Part shown: positions 35,100-46,836 of the stretch, one piece after another
Layout of the letters: each line of letters starts with the position of its first letter
How positions within the stretch are numbered: position 1 is the stretch's first letter
NCBI GenBank assembly: GCA_015039465.1
Contig: MU130033.1
Location: forward strand, 15,236 to 66,876
Direction: 5' to 3'
Length of the DNA: 51,641 nucleotides
DNA from: Phlegmacium glaucopus
Lineage: Eukaryota > Basidiomycota > Agaricomycetes > Agaricales > Cortinariaceae
Program-made: the position numbers and the translations under genes
The notes under the pieces: generated by a model
What the model saw: only the letters and a program-made list of their open reading frames with translations
The model's database searches: none
Told to the model about the DNA's origin: nothing

Positions 35100-36156
35100 G
35101 GGTAGTCAACGGTTGTTGAAAAGAGACTCCAGAGTCCGAGGAAGGAATGCGGCATTACTAAAAATAGAACACGGCATTTGTCGGCGCATTAAGCGCCAAC
35201 AAAATCTTGAACCTGGCGGAGACCGCATAAAGAACAAGTCCAGGACTGGTAAAAGCATGGCGGCTAATATCTCCGACTTCCTCGTATGATATTTTCAAGC
35301 TAAATAATGTTTGCAAGCTAAGAACTTGAACAGTCAATTTTATAAATTTCCTTGAAGGAAGGATCTGACGTTCAAGTTGCGCTTAAGGAGATCATGATCT
35401 CGTGGATTCCTTGCGGTCACCAAGGTTCCCGTAAATACAGCACCAAACGATGAGGAAATCGTGAGTTATGGATTGGGATGGCGAATTGCCCTGCCCGTGT
35501 ACGACAGTTCCGTCTAGTACGCAAGTTCGATATCGGCAAAGGTAATTCACGGTTCATACCCATCCTGCAATCAGAATTGAAGGTGAAATTATTGTCCAAT
35601 CGGTCTAGGCCAACTGCCTTCCCATCGGGTGAGTGTCATCTTTGCCTCCTTAATGCCATTCTTTGATCAGGCTTCAATCAGGCTTCATACACGGGAGGAT
35701 CCCATCACTTCTCCTATGCACTGCTCGGGCTAAAATTCGTAATTATGACCATCTGACTGTATCGTCTAGAGCCATTAAGCTCAGAACTAATCAAATCTGG
35801 AAATTTAGCTTCCACTCTGTCTCCAGAGGATTCCAAGGCCAAAGGTGAAAAAATGAGGTTTTCGTTGACTCTAGGCATTTGTTTGTCGTGTCTTATTGAA
35901 GATTAACACATTTATGAAGACGGTGGATGTTGCTGTGGAACGAAATGTCCAATTTAAAAATGCCTGAGCCATGGTCCACCATCCTCCCTGTTTCATCATT
36001 TATGCTTCTGTCCGTTATCAACTATTCGTAAACCCCTTCCGATCCTCATACTCTAGGAATAGTGTGGGTGTCAACACGGGGTAAACCTTGAACGCCACCT
36101 CGAGATTGTACTGCATGATGAAACTCTAAATGCGAGTAGAGTCAGTAGACAGAAGG

Positions 36157-36164
36157 TATAAATA
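36157..36164 (+). promoter_or_regulatory. TATA box of small secreted-protein gene
   Basis: TATAAATA, followed by ACTCACTGGACTTGACC. The same arrangement occurs at 33,553 (TATAAA) and, inverted, at 39,288-39,295. It lies about 160 bases before the start codon, with a 60-base 5'-UTR intron between. Confidence 0.65.
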
Positions 36165-36316
36165 CTCACTGGACTTGACCATGTTTTCCTCAGAGCAGGT
36201 CTCCCAAAAAGCATTCCTCAATACCAACTACATTCCTCATAAATTACCAGTGCGTATCCACTCAGACATTCCTCCTGCTCATCATCTAACATGTTCCCAA
36301 TTATTTTAGCACCAAT

Positions 36317-36860
36317 ATGACTTCTTCCTCGACAATGTCCATCAAACGCTTCATCTTTGTCCTCCTACTTTCTCTCCTCTACGGCTCGATGGTGATAGCT
36401 GTCCCTCTACCCCTCGGCGCAGACGAAATACACCCTGGCCACGTCCTTACTGGGAAGCCAAAGTACTTCAACCCCCCAGAAAGCAAGGTATGTTGTCTTC
36501 TCTCGTTCAGGATCCGGGTGACACTCACCAAACCCTGGCCCACAGACAGCAGGGGGACACCCCTTAGTCGTTCTTACTAAGCCGGACGATAATGGTCATG
36601 TGAAGGTTGCGTCTCTCAGCCACAGTCATGCTGATGGATCCAACCCGAAGCCCTCTACAGACTATGGACTTCCTGCGAATGTGAAGGATGGCAAGGAATC
36701 TCACATTTCTCTTAACGCGAAGACGATTCATCGTGACCGCCTGTCTCACCTCTCGGCGAATCACCCTTTGAATGGACATCAGGTCACTGGAGATCACTTG
36801 ACGACTCTCCAGTCGCACACCGGTATGCTCTCCTCCCACCAAACTTCTGTGAAATACTGA
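36317..36860 (+). CDS. Small secreted histidine-rich protein, intact copy 1
   Basis: Two exons (36317-36487, 36546-36860; intron 36488-36545) give 161 residues; a further intron lies in the 5' UTR (36250-36309). Residues 1-28 are a signal peptide (KRFIFVLLLSLLYGS core, cleavage likely after VIA). The mature protein is short, Cys-free, and rich in His, Ser and Asn: HPLVVLTKPDDNGHVKVASL, SHSHADGSN, TDYGLPAN, SHISLNAKTIH, NHPLNGHQVTGDHL. No family is recognised. It fits the broad class of lineage-specific small secreted proteins of agaricomycetes, whose roles range from wall interaction to effector function; none can be assigned here. The gene lies in the left arm of a palindrome and converges with copy 2. 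Confidence 0.75.
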
Positions 36861-37340
36861 CGCGCGTCTCAGGAACTGCTTGAAAGTGTGACCTTACGTA
36901 CAGAAGAAAAGTCTTGGTAGAGTAGTATTCGTGCTACATACTTAGTACTACTTAGTGTTCGTGTTCTGGTACAGGAATGAAAAAAAATCCTCGTTATTGA
37001 ACATTTCCCGTCGTCTCCCTTCTCCTTTCCTTGCGAAATAAATGCTAACCCTCATATGCCAGAACGAGAACTGTTTGGGAAGGATCCATTTATATCGAAA
37101 AACGATCACCTTTGGTTAGATATATAACTGCAACTGCAAGATCTTTGATTATCGAGCCTCAACATGGTAGTATGAGTGCGGTCTCAACCTCGAGGTTCTT
37201 CAACATCATTTGTGAGGGCACATTGCCCCCCCACTTTTTTTTTGTCTTTTTCACTGTGATTTCGGCACGAAGGCCAAGGATATTTTGAAACAATAATATA
37301 GAAGCTGCTGCTGATCAGCATCAAACATACAGGTACAACA

Positions 37341-38274
37341 TCCTCGAGCTCCGAAGCCTAAACGTTGTAGTTTGTAGTTACAGCCTTCTACAAGGGTCCT
37401 ATATACACCCGTAAGGACATAGTGGGTTTTAAAAATGATCATGGCAGAGCCGTAGTTAGAAAACCCGCCGGTTTAGTAAGGAGGTTGATCTACCCCAGTG
37501 GATATCCGCGTGAAAGTCGTACCGACAATGTATCGTTTCGATGGTGCAATGTCCAAAGCGCCCTTATCGAAGATCTCGACATAGGACTTGTTTTCTGTGA
37601 TGAATTCCTTGTGAGCAGACATAATGGACGTGCAGGATAAGGTCTGTGGTGTCCATGCCTTGGGGCTAAAGCAAGTGGTCCGGGGATTATAAAAACGGCA
37701 CGGGGTCGGTAAAAAATTCTAAGGCATTTTGACCCTTCCTTCCAAAAAGGGTATGTTTTCATCCAAATTAGGTATGTTTTGATGGGAACTGGATATTGCA
37801 ATGCGAACACATGCGAACGGTCATGATGGATGCCACAGAACTCAGATGATAATGTAAGGTACGTCTCTGGTCCTTGTCTAGTATCTCATGCCAGTGACGC
37901 TTGACATGAGAGAAATTGGAAATGGCGAGAGATCAGAGCTCAAACTTCCGTTTTTTGTTCTTGCTTTCGTAATTAGAATATCTCGTCAACAAGGTGACTT
38001 GAGTTGAAAGCTCGAAGTACGTCATCGGAATCCGTTCATTGGGTTTGTTGGCCTTATATTCTGAGATTTGGTTTTAACGTTCCAGGTCCTTGGTGTATGG
38101 CTCTCGGAAGCCTTTGGAACAAATCTATTGGTTTCGAACCATTGCGAACAGAGACTCGAACTTGGGAGCTGTATCTGAGCAACGTCCGGCTCGCCGTTTT
38201 ATTTACTGAAAGCTATTGACGGACGGCACCATAAGGGCTTTCATCGAGAAGCTATCGTCAACTGACTGGCTTTG
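37341..38274. other. Unique spacer at the centre of the inverted repeat
   Basis: No gene recognised. Between the arms lie about 930 bases with only short open frames and no terminal repeats or transposon signature visible. Confidence 0.45.
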
Positions 38275-38588
38275 GTTGCAACAAAATCACTTGCGAAAAA
38301 ACCATCGGCAGCAGCTTCTAGATTATTGCTTCAAAATCTCTTTGGCCTTCGTGCCGAAATCACAGCGAAAAGGACAAAGAAAAAAGTTTGGGGGGCAATG
38401 TGCCCTCACAAGGAATCGGAGAAGGAAGACGACGACGGGAAATGTTCAATAACGATGTAGGATTTTTTTCATCCCTGTACCAGAACACGAACGCTATTAA
38501 GTACTAAGTACGCAGTACGAATATATTACTCTACTAAGACTTTTCTTCTGCACATAAGATCACTTTCAAGCAGTTCCTGAGACGCGCG

Positions 38589-39135
38589 TCAATAATCTGT
38601 CACAGAAATTTGGCGGGAGGAAAGCATACCGGTGTGCGACTGGAGATTCGTCAGGTTATCTCCAGTGACCGCGTGTCCATGTAAAGAGTGATTCTCGGAG
38701 AGTTGAGAGAGGTGGGAATGATGAATCGTCTTCGTGTTAAGAGAAATGTGAGATTCCTTTCCATCCTTCTCATGCGCGGGAAGTCCATAGTCTGTAGCGG
38801 GCCTCGTGTTGGATCCAGCAGGATGATCGTGGCTGAGATCCGCAACTTTCACATGACCATTAGCGTCTGGGTGGCTAAGAACGACTAAGGGGTGTTTCCC
38901 TGCGTTCTGTGGGCAAAAGTCTGGTGAGTGTCACGCGTATCCTGAACAAGAGAAGACAACATACCTTGCTGCCTGGGGGGTCGAGGTGCTTTGGCCTTCC
39001 AGCAAGGACGTGGCCAGGGTGGACTTCGTCTGCGCCGAGAGGTAGAGGGGCAGCCATCACCATCGAGCCGTAGAGGAGAGAAAGGAGGAGGACAAAGATG
39101 AAGCGTTTGATGGACATTGTTGAGAAAGAAGTCAT
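38589..39135 (-). CDS. Small secreted histidine-rich protein, intact copy 2
   Basis: Exons 38965-39135 and 38589-38906 (intron 38907-38964, same 58-base size and position as copy 1) give 162 residues. Signal peptide KRFIFVLLLSLLYGSMVMAA, then mature sequence APLPLGADEVHPGHVLAG, KHPLVVLSHPDANGHVKVAD, SHDHPAGSN, GKESHISLNTKTIHH, ending ISVTDY. It lacks Cys, like its sister. Both copies keep full-length frames, matching introns and promoters although other family members in the window are dead, which suggests that these two are maintained. Function unknown; secreted. Confidence 0.75.
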
Positions 39136-39287
39136 ATTGGTGCTAAAATAATTAGGAACATGTTAGATGATGAGCAGGGGGAATGTCTGAGTGGATACGC
39201 ACTAGTAATTTATGAGGAGTGTAGTTGGTATTGAGGAATGTTTTTTGGGAGACCTGCTCTGAGGAAATCATGGTCAAGTCCAGTGAG

Positions 39288-39295
39288 TATTTATA
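39288..39295 (-). promoter_or_regulatory. TATA box of secreted-protein copy 2
   Basis: TATAAATA on the minus strand, in the same context and at about the same distance (roughly 155 bases) from the start codon as in copy 1. Confidence 0.65.
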
Positions 39296-40203
39296 CCTTC
39301 TGCCTACCGACTCTACTCGCATTTAGAGTTTCATCTTGCAGTACAATCTTGAGGTGGCGTTCAAAGTTTACCCCGTGTTGACACACCCTATACCTAGAAG
39401 TACGAGAAGAAGGGGTTTACGAATAATTCATAACAGACAGGATAAATGATGAAACAGAAGGGACGGTAGACGATGGCTCAAGAATGCTGCAATTGGACAT
39501 TTCGTTCCATAGAAACTTCATAAATGGGTTAATCTTCGATATGCCATGACAAAGGGGTGCCTAGAGTCAACGAGAGCGTCGCCTTTCACCTTTGGCCTTG
39601 AAACCCATCGGAGACAGGGTGGAAGCTAAATTTCCAGATATGATTAGTTCTGGGCTTAATCATTGGCTCTGGACGCTACAGTCATCTGGTCAGAATGACG
39701 AAATTTAGGCCGAAGAGTCCCCAGAAGGAGCAGTGATCGACGGATCATGCAGCCTAATCAAAGATTGGCATTAAGGAGGCAATAAGAGCTGATAAGATAT
39801 CACTTACCCGATAGGCAGTCGACCTAGACCGATTGGACAATAGTCTCGCCTTCACAGCTTCAATTGAGAGATCAGGATGGATATAACTTGAACCTTACCT
39901 TTGTTAACAACGAACTTGCGTACCAGACGGAACTGTCATACACATGTCAACTTGAATGTCGGATCCTTCATTCAAGGAAATTCACAAAATCGACCGTTCT
40001 TAGAGTGAAAAAATGTATTATATATTCACCGTCACCCTTTTACGAGTCCTGCACTCGTTGTTTCATGCGGTCTCCACCGGGTTCAAGATTTTCTTGGCGC
40101 TTAAGTCGCCGCCAAACGCCGGGTTCCGTTTTTAGTATTAGTAATGCCACATTCCTTCCCCTTTCGGAACTTCAACAACCGTTGACCCCCAGTGAAAACC
40201 GGT

Positions 40204-40265
40204 TCTGAGCTGAGTGAGAAAAATCTGAGCTGAGTGAGAGAAATCTAAGTTGAGTAAGAGAAATG
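40204..40265 (+). repeat. Short tandem repeat, about 21-bp unit, three copies
   Basis: The unit CTGAGCTGAGTGAGAAAAAT is repeated with changes (second unit GAGAGAAAT, third CTAAGTTGAGTAAGAGAAAT). It sits just outside the right palindrome arm. Confidence 0.6.
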
Positions 40266-40580
40266 AGACTGAACCGTTGAGTATGTTCGTAAAATGTCGC
40301 ACTTGGCATTTGATCGTTGCCCCTGAGGCAGCTTGTTCGGCTTCCCATTTTGTCATGTCCGACTCATGCTTATTACATGTGCGTCACTTTTTGAAAAATT
40401 TCGCAACCAAGTCGCCGAGTTCTTCTTCGGTACCCTTCCCATGTTCGACGGGATCAATTTTTGAAATTATTTTTCGTAACCAAGTCCGTTCTCTACCACC
40501 ATGTGCCTTCTCTAATTCCCCCTCCCTGCACTTCCCACTCGAAAACACTGAGGTAAGTAAGTCACAGTTTCTCTTTTCTA

Positions 40581-41616
40581 CAGTTGCGGACAACCAAACA
40601 CGACAATTTTGATATCTCACGATCGGGAAGTTTTATGGGACAAACTGATTTCAGATTTGGATTCAGCGGGTTGAAATACGTCAAAAAACATGTCTCCGAA
40701 GTTTCTCCCACGACCCTTTAGGGTGGCCAATTTTTTTGGACCAAAAGTTGTAAAAAAATGTATGCTACCTCGGTTCAGAATAGCATCAGTCAACATCATT
40801 GGCAATTCATTGCTCTATTATAATATAAACCTGTCAATGTTGTTTTTGTTTCCTAACAGCCCATGTGGCAGCGTTAGATCACCGGATTGTGTTCGTAGGG
40901 TATCAATACAGTTGTTTTCATATTGATAGTAATAATACACATTTAGTCGGAGTTAGAATTTGGTGTTTTTCTTGCAGAGGACATTGAAGTGGAGATAACC
41001 TACTGTTCTTAGTACTCTCGGCTTGCAAGCGAACTCTAATAAATGTTAGAGTTCAAGTTTTGAGGATCGACATGAAAACAGCCTCCATGTCAAGAATTTA
41101 AAACATGATCATACTGGCTACTAAGTAGTATACTGCCACAGTGGCACATCATGGTTTTAAACAATGTCAACAAGAGAAAGAGATAGAGAAAATAAAGGCT
41201 ACTTGGAATAAAGGCTACTTGGAAAGACGACGCATGGAAATGAAATATTGAGAAATGTCATGTGAAAGCCAAAAATCGCATACTTTTACTGATGTCACAG
41301 AGTGTCACAGGTATTTTGTTCCATTTTTTCTGCCACAACCCTTAGTCTAAACCCAAATCAGCAAACATAATCATGTTTATCCCATTGAGAGCTTTTGATT
41401 TAGCATTTCTCACATTTTTCCTAATTTTTTTGAGGGGGGTGGCCAATTTTTGGGGTTTATCGGCCCAAAATTTTCGATCTAAGGAAATCGGCACGTAGAA
41501 ATATGTTCATTAGGGTGCAATATACATGTTTCAGCAGTTTTTGACTATTCTGAATGTTTGTGGCAGCGTGCATAATTCGGGGTATCAAAATTGTCGTGTT
41601 TGGTTGTCCGCAACTG
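40581..41616. mobile_element. Non-autonomous Tc1/mariner-type element
   Basis: The two ends are perfect 34-bp inverted repeats (start CAGTTGCGGACAACCAAACA, ending ...TTTTGATA) and both are flanked by TA (40579-40580 and 41617-41618), the target duplication of the Tc1/mariner superfamily. CAGT as terminal bases fits that family. The 1,036-bp interior has only short frames, so it needs a transposase from elsewhere. Perfect ends suggest recent movement or homogenisation. Confidence 0.85.
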
Positions 41617-41779
41617 TAGATCACAATACTGATCCCACACCGAGGCAATGGAAGTATACTAGTTTTTATTCGTTTCAAATCAAGCTAACCCTCTCTGGTC
41701 CGAACCGATTTTGACTGGGTTGACCACCCAAAACGTACCCTTAGTCCCATGTGACTGTCCTCATTTTCTCGCAAGTAGG

Positions 41780-41910
41780 GGTCGCCTTCATCATGATTCC
41801 ATCGCTTGGTGAGATTGGTTGGCTGTCTTCGACCTCACCAAAGACCACAATGCGATCCATCTTTCGTCGTCGCTACACGATCAAATTTGCAAGAGACAGA
41901 ATCCTCGAGT
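41780..41910 (-). repeat. Third copy of the GGCTGTCTTCGA repeat block
   Basis: Shares GGTTGGCTGTCTTCGA, the ATCCATCTTTCGTCGTCGC string and TACACGATC with 34,985-35,110 (inverted) and 32,890-33,020. Here it abuts the broken end of the third F-box copy, so the F-box gene was truncated at this junction. Confidence 0.6.
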
Positions 41911-42573
41911 CCTCCAAGAACATGTAGCCAGGCGGTGATGGTCGGCGCAGCATCCAAAACAGTTATTTGGCGCACGTATAGTTCTGTTAGAAGCGTCAGG
42001 ACGGGAGATGTGAAGTCAACAGCGCATTGATGCAGTTCAAAGTACCGTAGATTTGGAGCATGGTTGTCAAACAAAGGATCTATGAGCACACATTCGTTGT
42101 CGAAAAGAACACAAAAGTTGAAGAACTGAGGTTTAGCGCTGGTTTCCTCCAGCGTGAACGAATCGGTGTTTGTAAACTGAAGATCCTCAGTCTTGACAAG
42201 TGGTTGAAGACCAGCTCCAACGCCCCGCGTCTGTGTTCGGACACATCAACGCAGTGCAGCAGGGCTCCCAAAATCGAACAATGCAGGATCTGAGCGAAGA
42301 GGCTTTTTCGTCAATCAATCGGTGTCGTAATCGATCATACAATTGCAAAGCCATAATATTCTGTACCCGGGCCCCAGCGCAACTGATCTCCATATCGCGC
42401 AGACTCGGGAAGATGCCAGCGTCGTCGCTGCACGTTCGACAGATTGACAATCAGAACGGGTGGCGTTCATTAAAAATATATATTCGAGAAGATCGCTCGT
42501 CAGTTTGAATACCGGCGGTGGGCCTCCGATCTCGGATGGGTCGTTTACAGACGTGTCATTGGAGTCACTCCAT
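41910..42573 (-). pseudogene. F-box-like gene, truncated dead copy 3
   Basis: On the minus strand the F-box region is recognisable (PPPVFKLTSDLLEYIFLMNA) but the start is ATG GAG TGA, and the frame shifts several times. Sequence similar to copies 1 and 2 continues through FSLQTPI and CVLFDNECVLIDPLFDNHAP to ITAWLHVLGG, then ends at the repeat block near 41,910; the C-terminal half is missing. Only one unit of the 39-bp repeat is present, so the duplication seen in copies 1 and 2 probably arose after this copy split off. Confidence 0.8.
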
Positions 42574-42838
42574 TGGTGTCGGTTTGTTTGTCGAGGTTTC
42601 TGGATGTCCCTGTTAGCGTAATTTTGAAAAGGTTTTGAATATCTCACCTTTTAGCTGTAAGTATGCAGTCGCAAAGGTTGAACATTAATCGATTATGGTC
42701 TACTGGTAGCTTTTTAGGGCTGTTTTGCATATGGCTGTACATCTAATGTCAGACCCAGGTATGCATCGTGGAACAGGGAATCGATCACAAGCTCGAATCT
42801 GCATAGGTACGAGCGCCGAATTGGTGCCGAAGGCACCT

Positions 42839-42847
42839 GTTATTGTG
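42839..42847. repeat. Target-site duplication, left side (9 bp)
   Basis: GTTATTGTG, repeated at 47077-47085 immediately outside the other end of the 4.2-kb transposon. Confidence 0.75.
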
Positions 42848-43764
42848 GTGGTGCACAATCTCCGGTACATGTGACAACCAGTCACACCAAGCGTCACAGT
42901 GTGACATCACTGATTTCTTGAGACATCGCATTTGTACTCTCCACACCTCCAATATGTATAAAATATCATGTTGTATTTAAGAATAAGAAGTGGTTGGATA
43001 TCCCTTGGATATTAATTACTGGATAAATGTGTTATTTAACCCAAAAATACAAAATGAGTCTCAATTGCCTGCCAAATGTGAGCCTCCAGAGAGATTGGAC
43101 TGCAGCTCTTCAACTACAACAGCTATGAACATGATTAGCAGATGTATTTTAATTAGAATTTTAATTCCAATCGATCTACGAGTCCATATTTTTAATTAGC
43201 GGCCCCAGTGTAAAGATAATGCCCTAAAATAGGCACTTTAACATGGTTAGAGGACAGGAATTAAGATTTTAAACTTGTAGAAGTAAAGCCACATAAAAAT
43301 AGATTATTTCGTCTCTGCAAACCTTGTCTCAAATCCCATCCATTGTGAAGTTAGAGCCTTAGCAGTGCTGAGTGGGCCCACAGGAGCTGCACAGCCACTG
43401 ATTGCATTCCAAAACGGGCTGTGCATGCCTTGTGAGGTGCACATGGCAGCCTCATGCATGCAGAAACATTGCTGGCTCGCTTGTAGAGAGCCTTTCTTCT
43501 CTTTACCATCACCATTACCTATAATTACCCCTATTTTACTCCCTTTCTCTCTTTTTTGCTCAAAAAGCATCCAAATTGCATCCAAATCTATACTGTAAGT
43601 GAGAAACTGCCTCTGAATTGTACTTGAACTCAATATAATATATAGGCCTTGCATTTAGGACCAAAGTGGAGATACAAAGTGAACTTCTTTAGGTATGAAC
43701 CCTAGGCAAATCAACTAACCTGTGATTTCATATATCCTGGCAGGGATTCACCCATTATTCTTTC

Positions 43765-46485
43765 ATGCCTACAACATCACAAAAGCAGCAGATAGCTGCT
43801 GCCCATGCAAAAGGACAAGAAGCTCTGACTGAAAAGCAGGCTATCTCGGCTTCAGAGACTGCAACAAATGATCTCTTGAGTAGGTTACAGGCTGCAAACT
43901 CACACATTGAAGTGCTGGAGCAGCTGCTTTCTCAGAAAGAGATAGAATGTGGTAGACTGCAGTCTGAGCTTGAGAAGTCCAATGAGAACCTCCAAAAGCA
44001 CAAGGATAGTTCTGCTCTTTGGAAGGCAAAGCATGAGAAAACATATCATGAGCTTCATATGCAGCGCCAATCTACAAAAAGAGGCCAAGCAAAATTGGCC
44101 AAATTAGAGGAACAGCTAGAGATCATAAAAATTGCTGAGAAAGAGGCTTCTAAGCAGCTTTTGAGAGGATCTCATGAATCATACCAAGCTCTTATATCGC
44201 TAAGAGAGGAGAACAAGGATCTTCAGAGGGAGCTCTCAAAATCTGTGGCCATGTGGTCTTCACAGCTTGAGAAAACACATGCTAAGCTTGCTACTTCAAA
44301 TTTGGATCTCAAGACCTTACATGAGAAAGCTTCATTATCTAAAAGGTAAATAGTTTTTAAATTTTAATTTAGCTTATTTATTATATAAAAATATCCTAAG
44401 CTACGTAGGGCAGTTGTACGCTCTAAAGAGCAGAAGGAGCGAGCAATGGACTCAATCAAGAAAAAAATCTTCCACCAACAATCAGTCCATCATTTAATGT
44501 GCAAAGGTGTCTTTACTGAAGAGACACATAATGTTGTCCGCCTGCTGGTTAAGGCTGGCTGCTCACATAAATACATCAATAAGATTATTTCAGCTGTTCT
44601 CAAATCTGCAGGGATAACAACTGTTGGCACTATCAGCCGCCCTTCCATTTCACAAATTCTTCGTGAGGGCTTTTTTGCTGCACAAATTCAACTTGGATAT
44701 GAGATGAAAGGTGCAGAGAGTATGACCTTCAGTGCTGATGGTACAAGTCATCATAGTATCAACTACAACTCCCGCCATGTCCACCTTGTTGTTGATGACT
44801 ACACTTCACCTGATAGCAATTTGAAGCAACGAGTCACACAAACCTTTGGAATTCAATCATCACGGGATGGATCTAGTAAAGAGGCCATTGCAGACTGGGA
44901 GAACACTCTCAAGAAAATCATTGACCTCTATAATGAGAGTCCTCTTGGAAAGCGCTCTGGTATTCTTCTCAAATATGTTGATCTCTTGATTAAACTTACT
45001 GGGATGAATACAGATCACTGCTCAAAGGAGAAGAAAGATGCCCGATTGCTTGAGGAGCTGAAGGCTTGGGCTGTTGATCAGCACCTTGGAGAGGAAAAGA
45101 TGCTGGATATGTCATTAGAGGAGGTTGCTGAACATTTCAAGAAAGCAGAGGAAAAAATGATTAGAAAAGCTGGGGGGCCACATAAATGGAAGAACATACC
45201 TGACATCAAGAAGGCTGAGAGGAAGGCAGCAATGATTGAGGAGGCAGTTGCTGAGTTGGGAAAGGAAGCATTCAATGACCTCTCTGATGAGGAAAAGCAC
45301 ATCTTCCAGCTTTTTATCTGGGCTGGCTGTGGTTGCCACAAGGACCTTAACACTGTTCGAGGAGGGTATTTAGCAATAGTGAATTGGTGGAATGAGAATA
45401 AGAGTGAAGAAGTGGAACGCCCTATTCTTCTTGCCAATCACGACAATGATCCTGTAGTCCAAGAGCAAGTAGCTGCCCTTGAGCAAGGTGATACCCCAAC
45501 TCCAGCTCAAGAGCGAGCATTTCACAAGTCAACATGTGGTGCTATCAAGACTGCAGAAATTGCTGGTGCAATCTTCAATCATAAAGATGACAAGAAGGGC
45601 CACCATGATGTCTTTCATTACTGGTGGTGGGAACATGTTGGAATTCCATTCACATTTCCTGATACATCTAACAATCGGTTCCAGTCCTACTGTGATGCCT
45701 CAGCAGCTCTGATTCTCTACACAGATGAATTCAAAGAATTTCTTGAAAGTCTACGTGTCAACAAGCAAAATTCAACACTCAATCACATGGAATCAAATCT
45801 CTGGAAGGCTCTCCACTGCAATTCAACAATAACTGAACTTGCTGTTCTGGCAATTTATGCTGAAGCTGTTTCATATCCATATATGAAGGCAATCCGTACT
45901 TCTAGTGACAAGGATCAGAACATGCTTGACCTTGGCCCTCTTCACTCCCGTGTCTATGACCATATGCAGAAAATTATTGAAAATCCTGATATTCTCATTG
46001 GCAAGGACTTGGACCCATCAGAATCATATAAAATGGCTACTCTAGATGGTGAAAAATGGCAAAATGCTGCTGTTGTAAATAAGATACTAGACCTCATTCC
46101 TACACTTCCACACTTCTGTGATCTCTTGGTTGCATTCTTCAAAGGAGCAGCAGAGACATGGGAACGCTTCACTTCTGAGTTTGCACCAGGTGGCCTAATT
46201 GATGAGGCAACTGCAGAGGAGAGGGAGCTTGCATGGATGCCTGCTACAAATGATGAGAATGAGGGATTCTTAGGGTCTTTCCGACACATCATGCGGTATC
46301 AACCCCAGCTTACACTGCTTAGTCACAATGCCCTAGCAATGTTTTTCCGTAACAATACACAAGCATTCATGGCAGCAAAGTTCACTGAGGAGGAGGACTA
46401 TTGCTACCTACACAAGCTTGCACGGGAGGCTAATGGGGAGGAGAGGAAGCGACGAAAGGAACTTGTTGATTTCCGTGACAAATGA
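43765..46485 (+). CDS. Transposase-like protein of unassigned family (coiled coil + core), probable premature stop
   Basis: Two exons (43765-44345, 44409-46485; intron GTAAAT...CGTAG) give 885 residues up to TGA 46483-46485. Residues 1-195 are a long coiled coil (VLEQLLSQKEIECGRLQSEL). The core has ESMTFSADGTSHHSINYNSR with a possible first catalytic Asp, TGMNTDHCSKEKKDARLLEE, WAGCGCHKDLNTVRGGYLA, GAIFNHKDDKKGHHDVFHYW and FPDTSNNRFQSYCDA. Such proteins are common in agaricomycete genomes and usually carry no domain label. I infer a DDE-type transposase from its place between inverted repeats with a target duplication and from many copies in the phylum. After FRDK the frame has TGA and then continues open for 116 codons. 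Confidence 0.72.
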
Positions 46486-46836
46486 CAAGCAGATAAAACT
46501 GCACGCAAGGAGGTCCGAGAGAGAAATGCAAAGGCAACTGCAGAGCGGATTGCACAATTGGACCTTATTTTTGACAAAGAAAAAATTCCAAGCCTCAAAG
46601 GCTTGGCCCTGAAGGACCAATTAAAGCTTTTCAAGAATGCAGGTGCCCCAAATCTAAAGCAGGGAGCACTGCCAACCAAAGTTGGTGACATCTGTAAAGC
46701 ACTCATAGATGCTATTGATCTGCATACAAAAGGCACTTGGAAGCTTGTCCCTGATGAGGATAGTGATACTGAGGACACAGATTATGAGGAGGAGGAGGAG
46801 GAGGAGGAGGAGGAGGATTGGGAGGACATAGAGTGA
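46486..46836 (+). pseudogene. Continuation of the transposase-like frame after the stop
   Basis: In the same frame as the preceding gene, 116 more codons (QADKTARKEVRERN, LIFDKEKIPSLKG, KLFKNAGAPNLKQGALPTKV) run to a Glu-rich tail (EEEEEEEEEEDWEDIE) and TGA. Their conserved-looking sequence shows they belong to the ancestral protein of about 1,000 residues. The TGA sits where an Arg codon (CGA) would be one transition away. Confidence 0.7.

Larger units (their letters stand above)
35100..37340 (+). repeat. Left arm of large inverted repeat carrying an intact secreted-protein gene
   Basis: From GTCAACGGTTGTTGAA (about 35,104) to about 37,340 the sequence is repeated in reverse orientation at 38,275-40,190. 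Matching landmarks in order are the GGCATTACTA/GCGCCAA block, GTGTCAACACGGGGTAAAC, the TATA box, the secreted-protein gene, the TACAGAAGAAAAGTCTTGGTAG flank and TTCGGCACGAAGGCCAAGGA. The arms differ by small indels, so the duplication is not very recent. Confidence 0.75.
38275..40190 (-). repeat. Right arm of large inverted repeat carrying an intact secreted-protein gene
   Basis: Reverse-orientation partner of 35,100-37,340, with the same landmarks in mirrored order. It ends near GGTCAACGGTTGTTGAA on the minus strand (about 40,170-40,190), just before a short tandem repeat. Confidence 0.75.

Noticed and set aside
43304..43654. 116-codon minus-strand ORF before the transposase gene
   Set aside because: No recognised protein; it lies in the 5' region of the transposon and is opposite to the clear gene.
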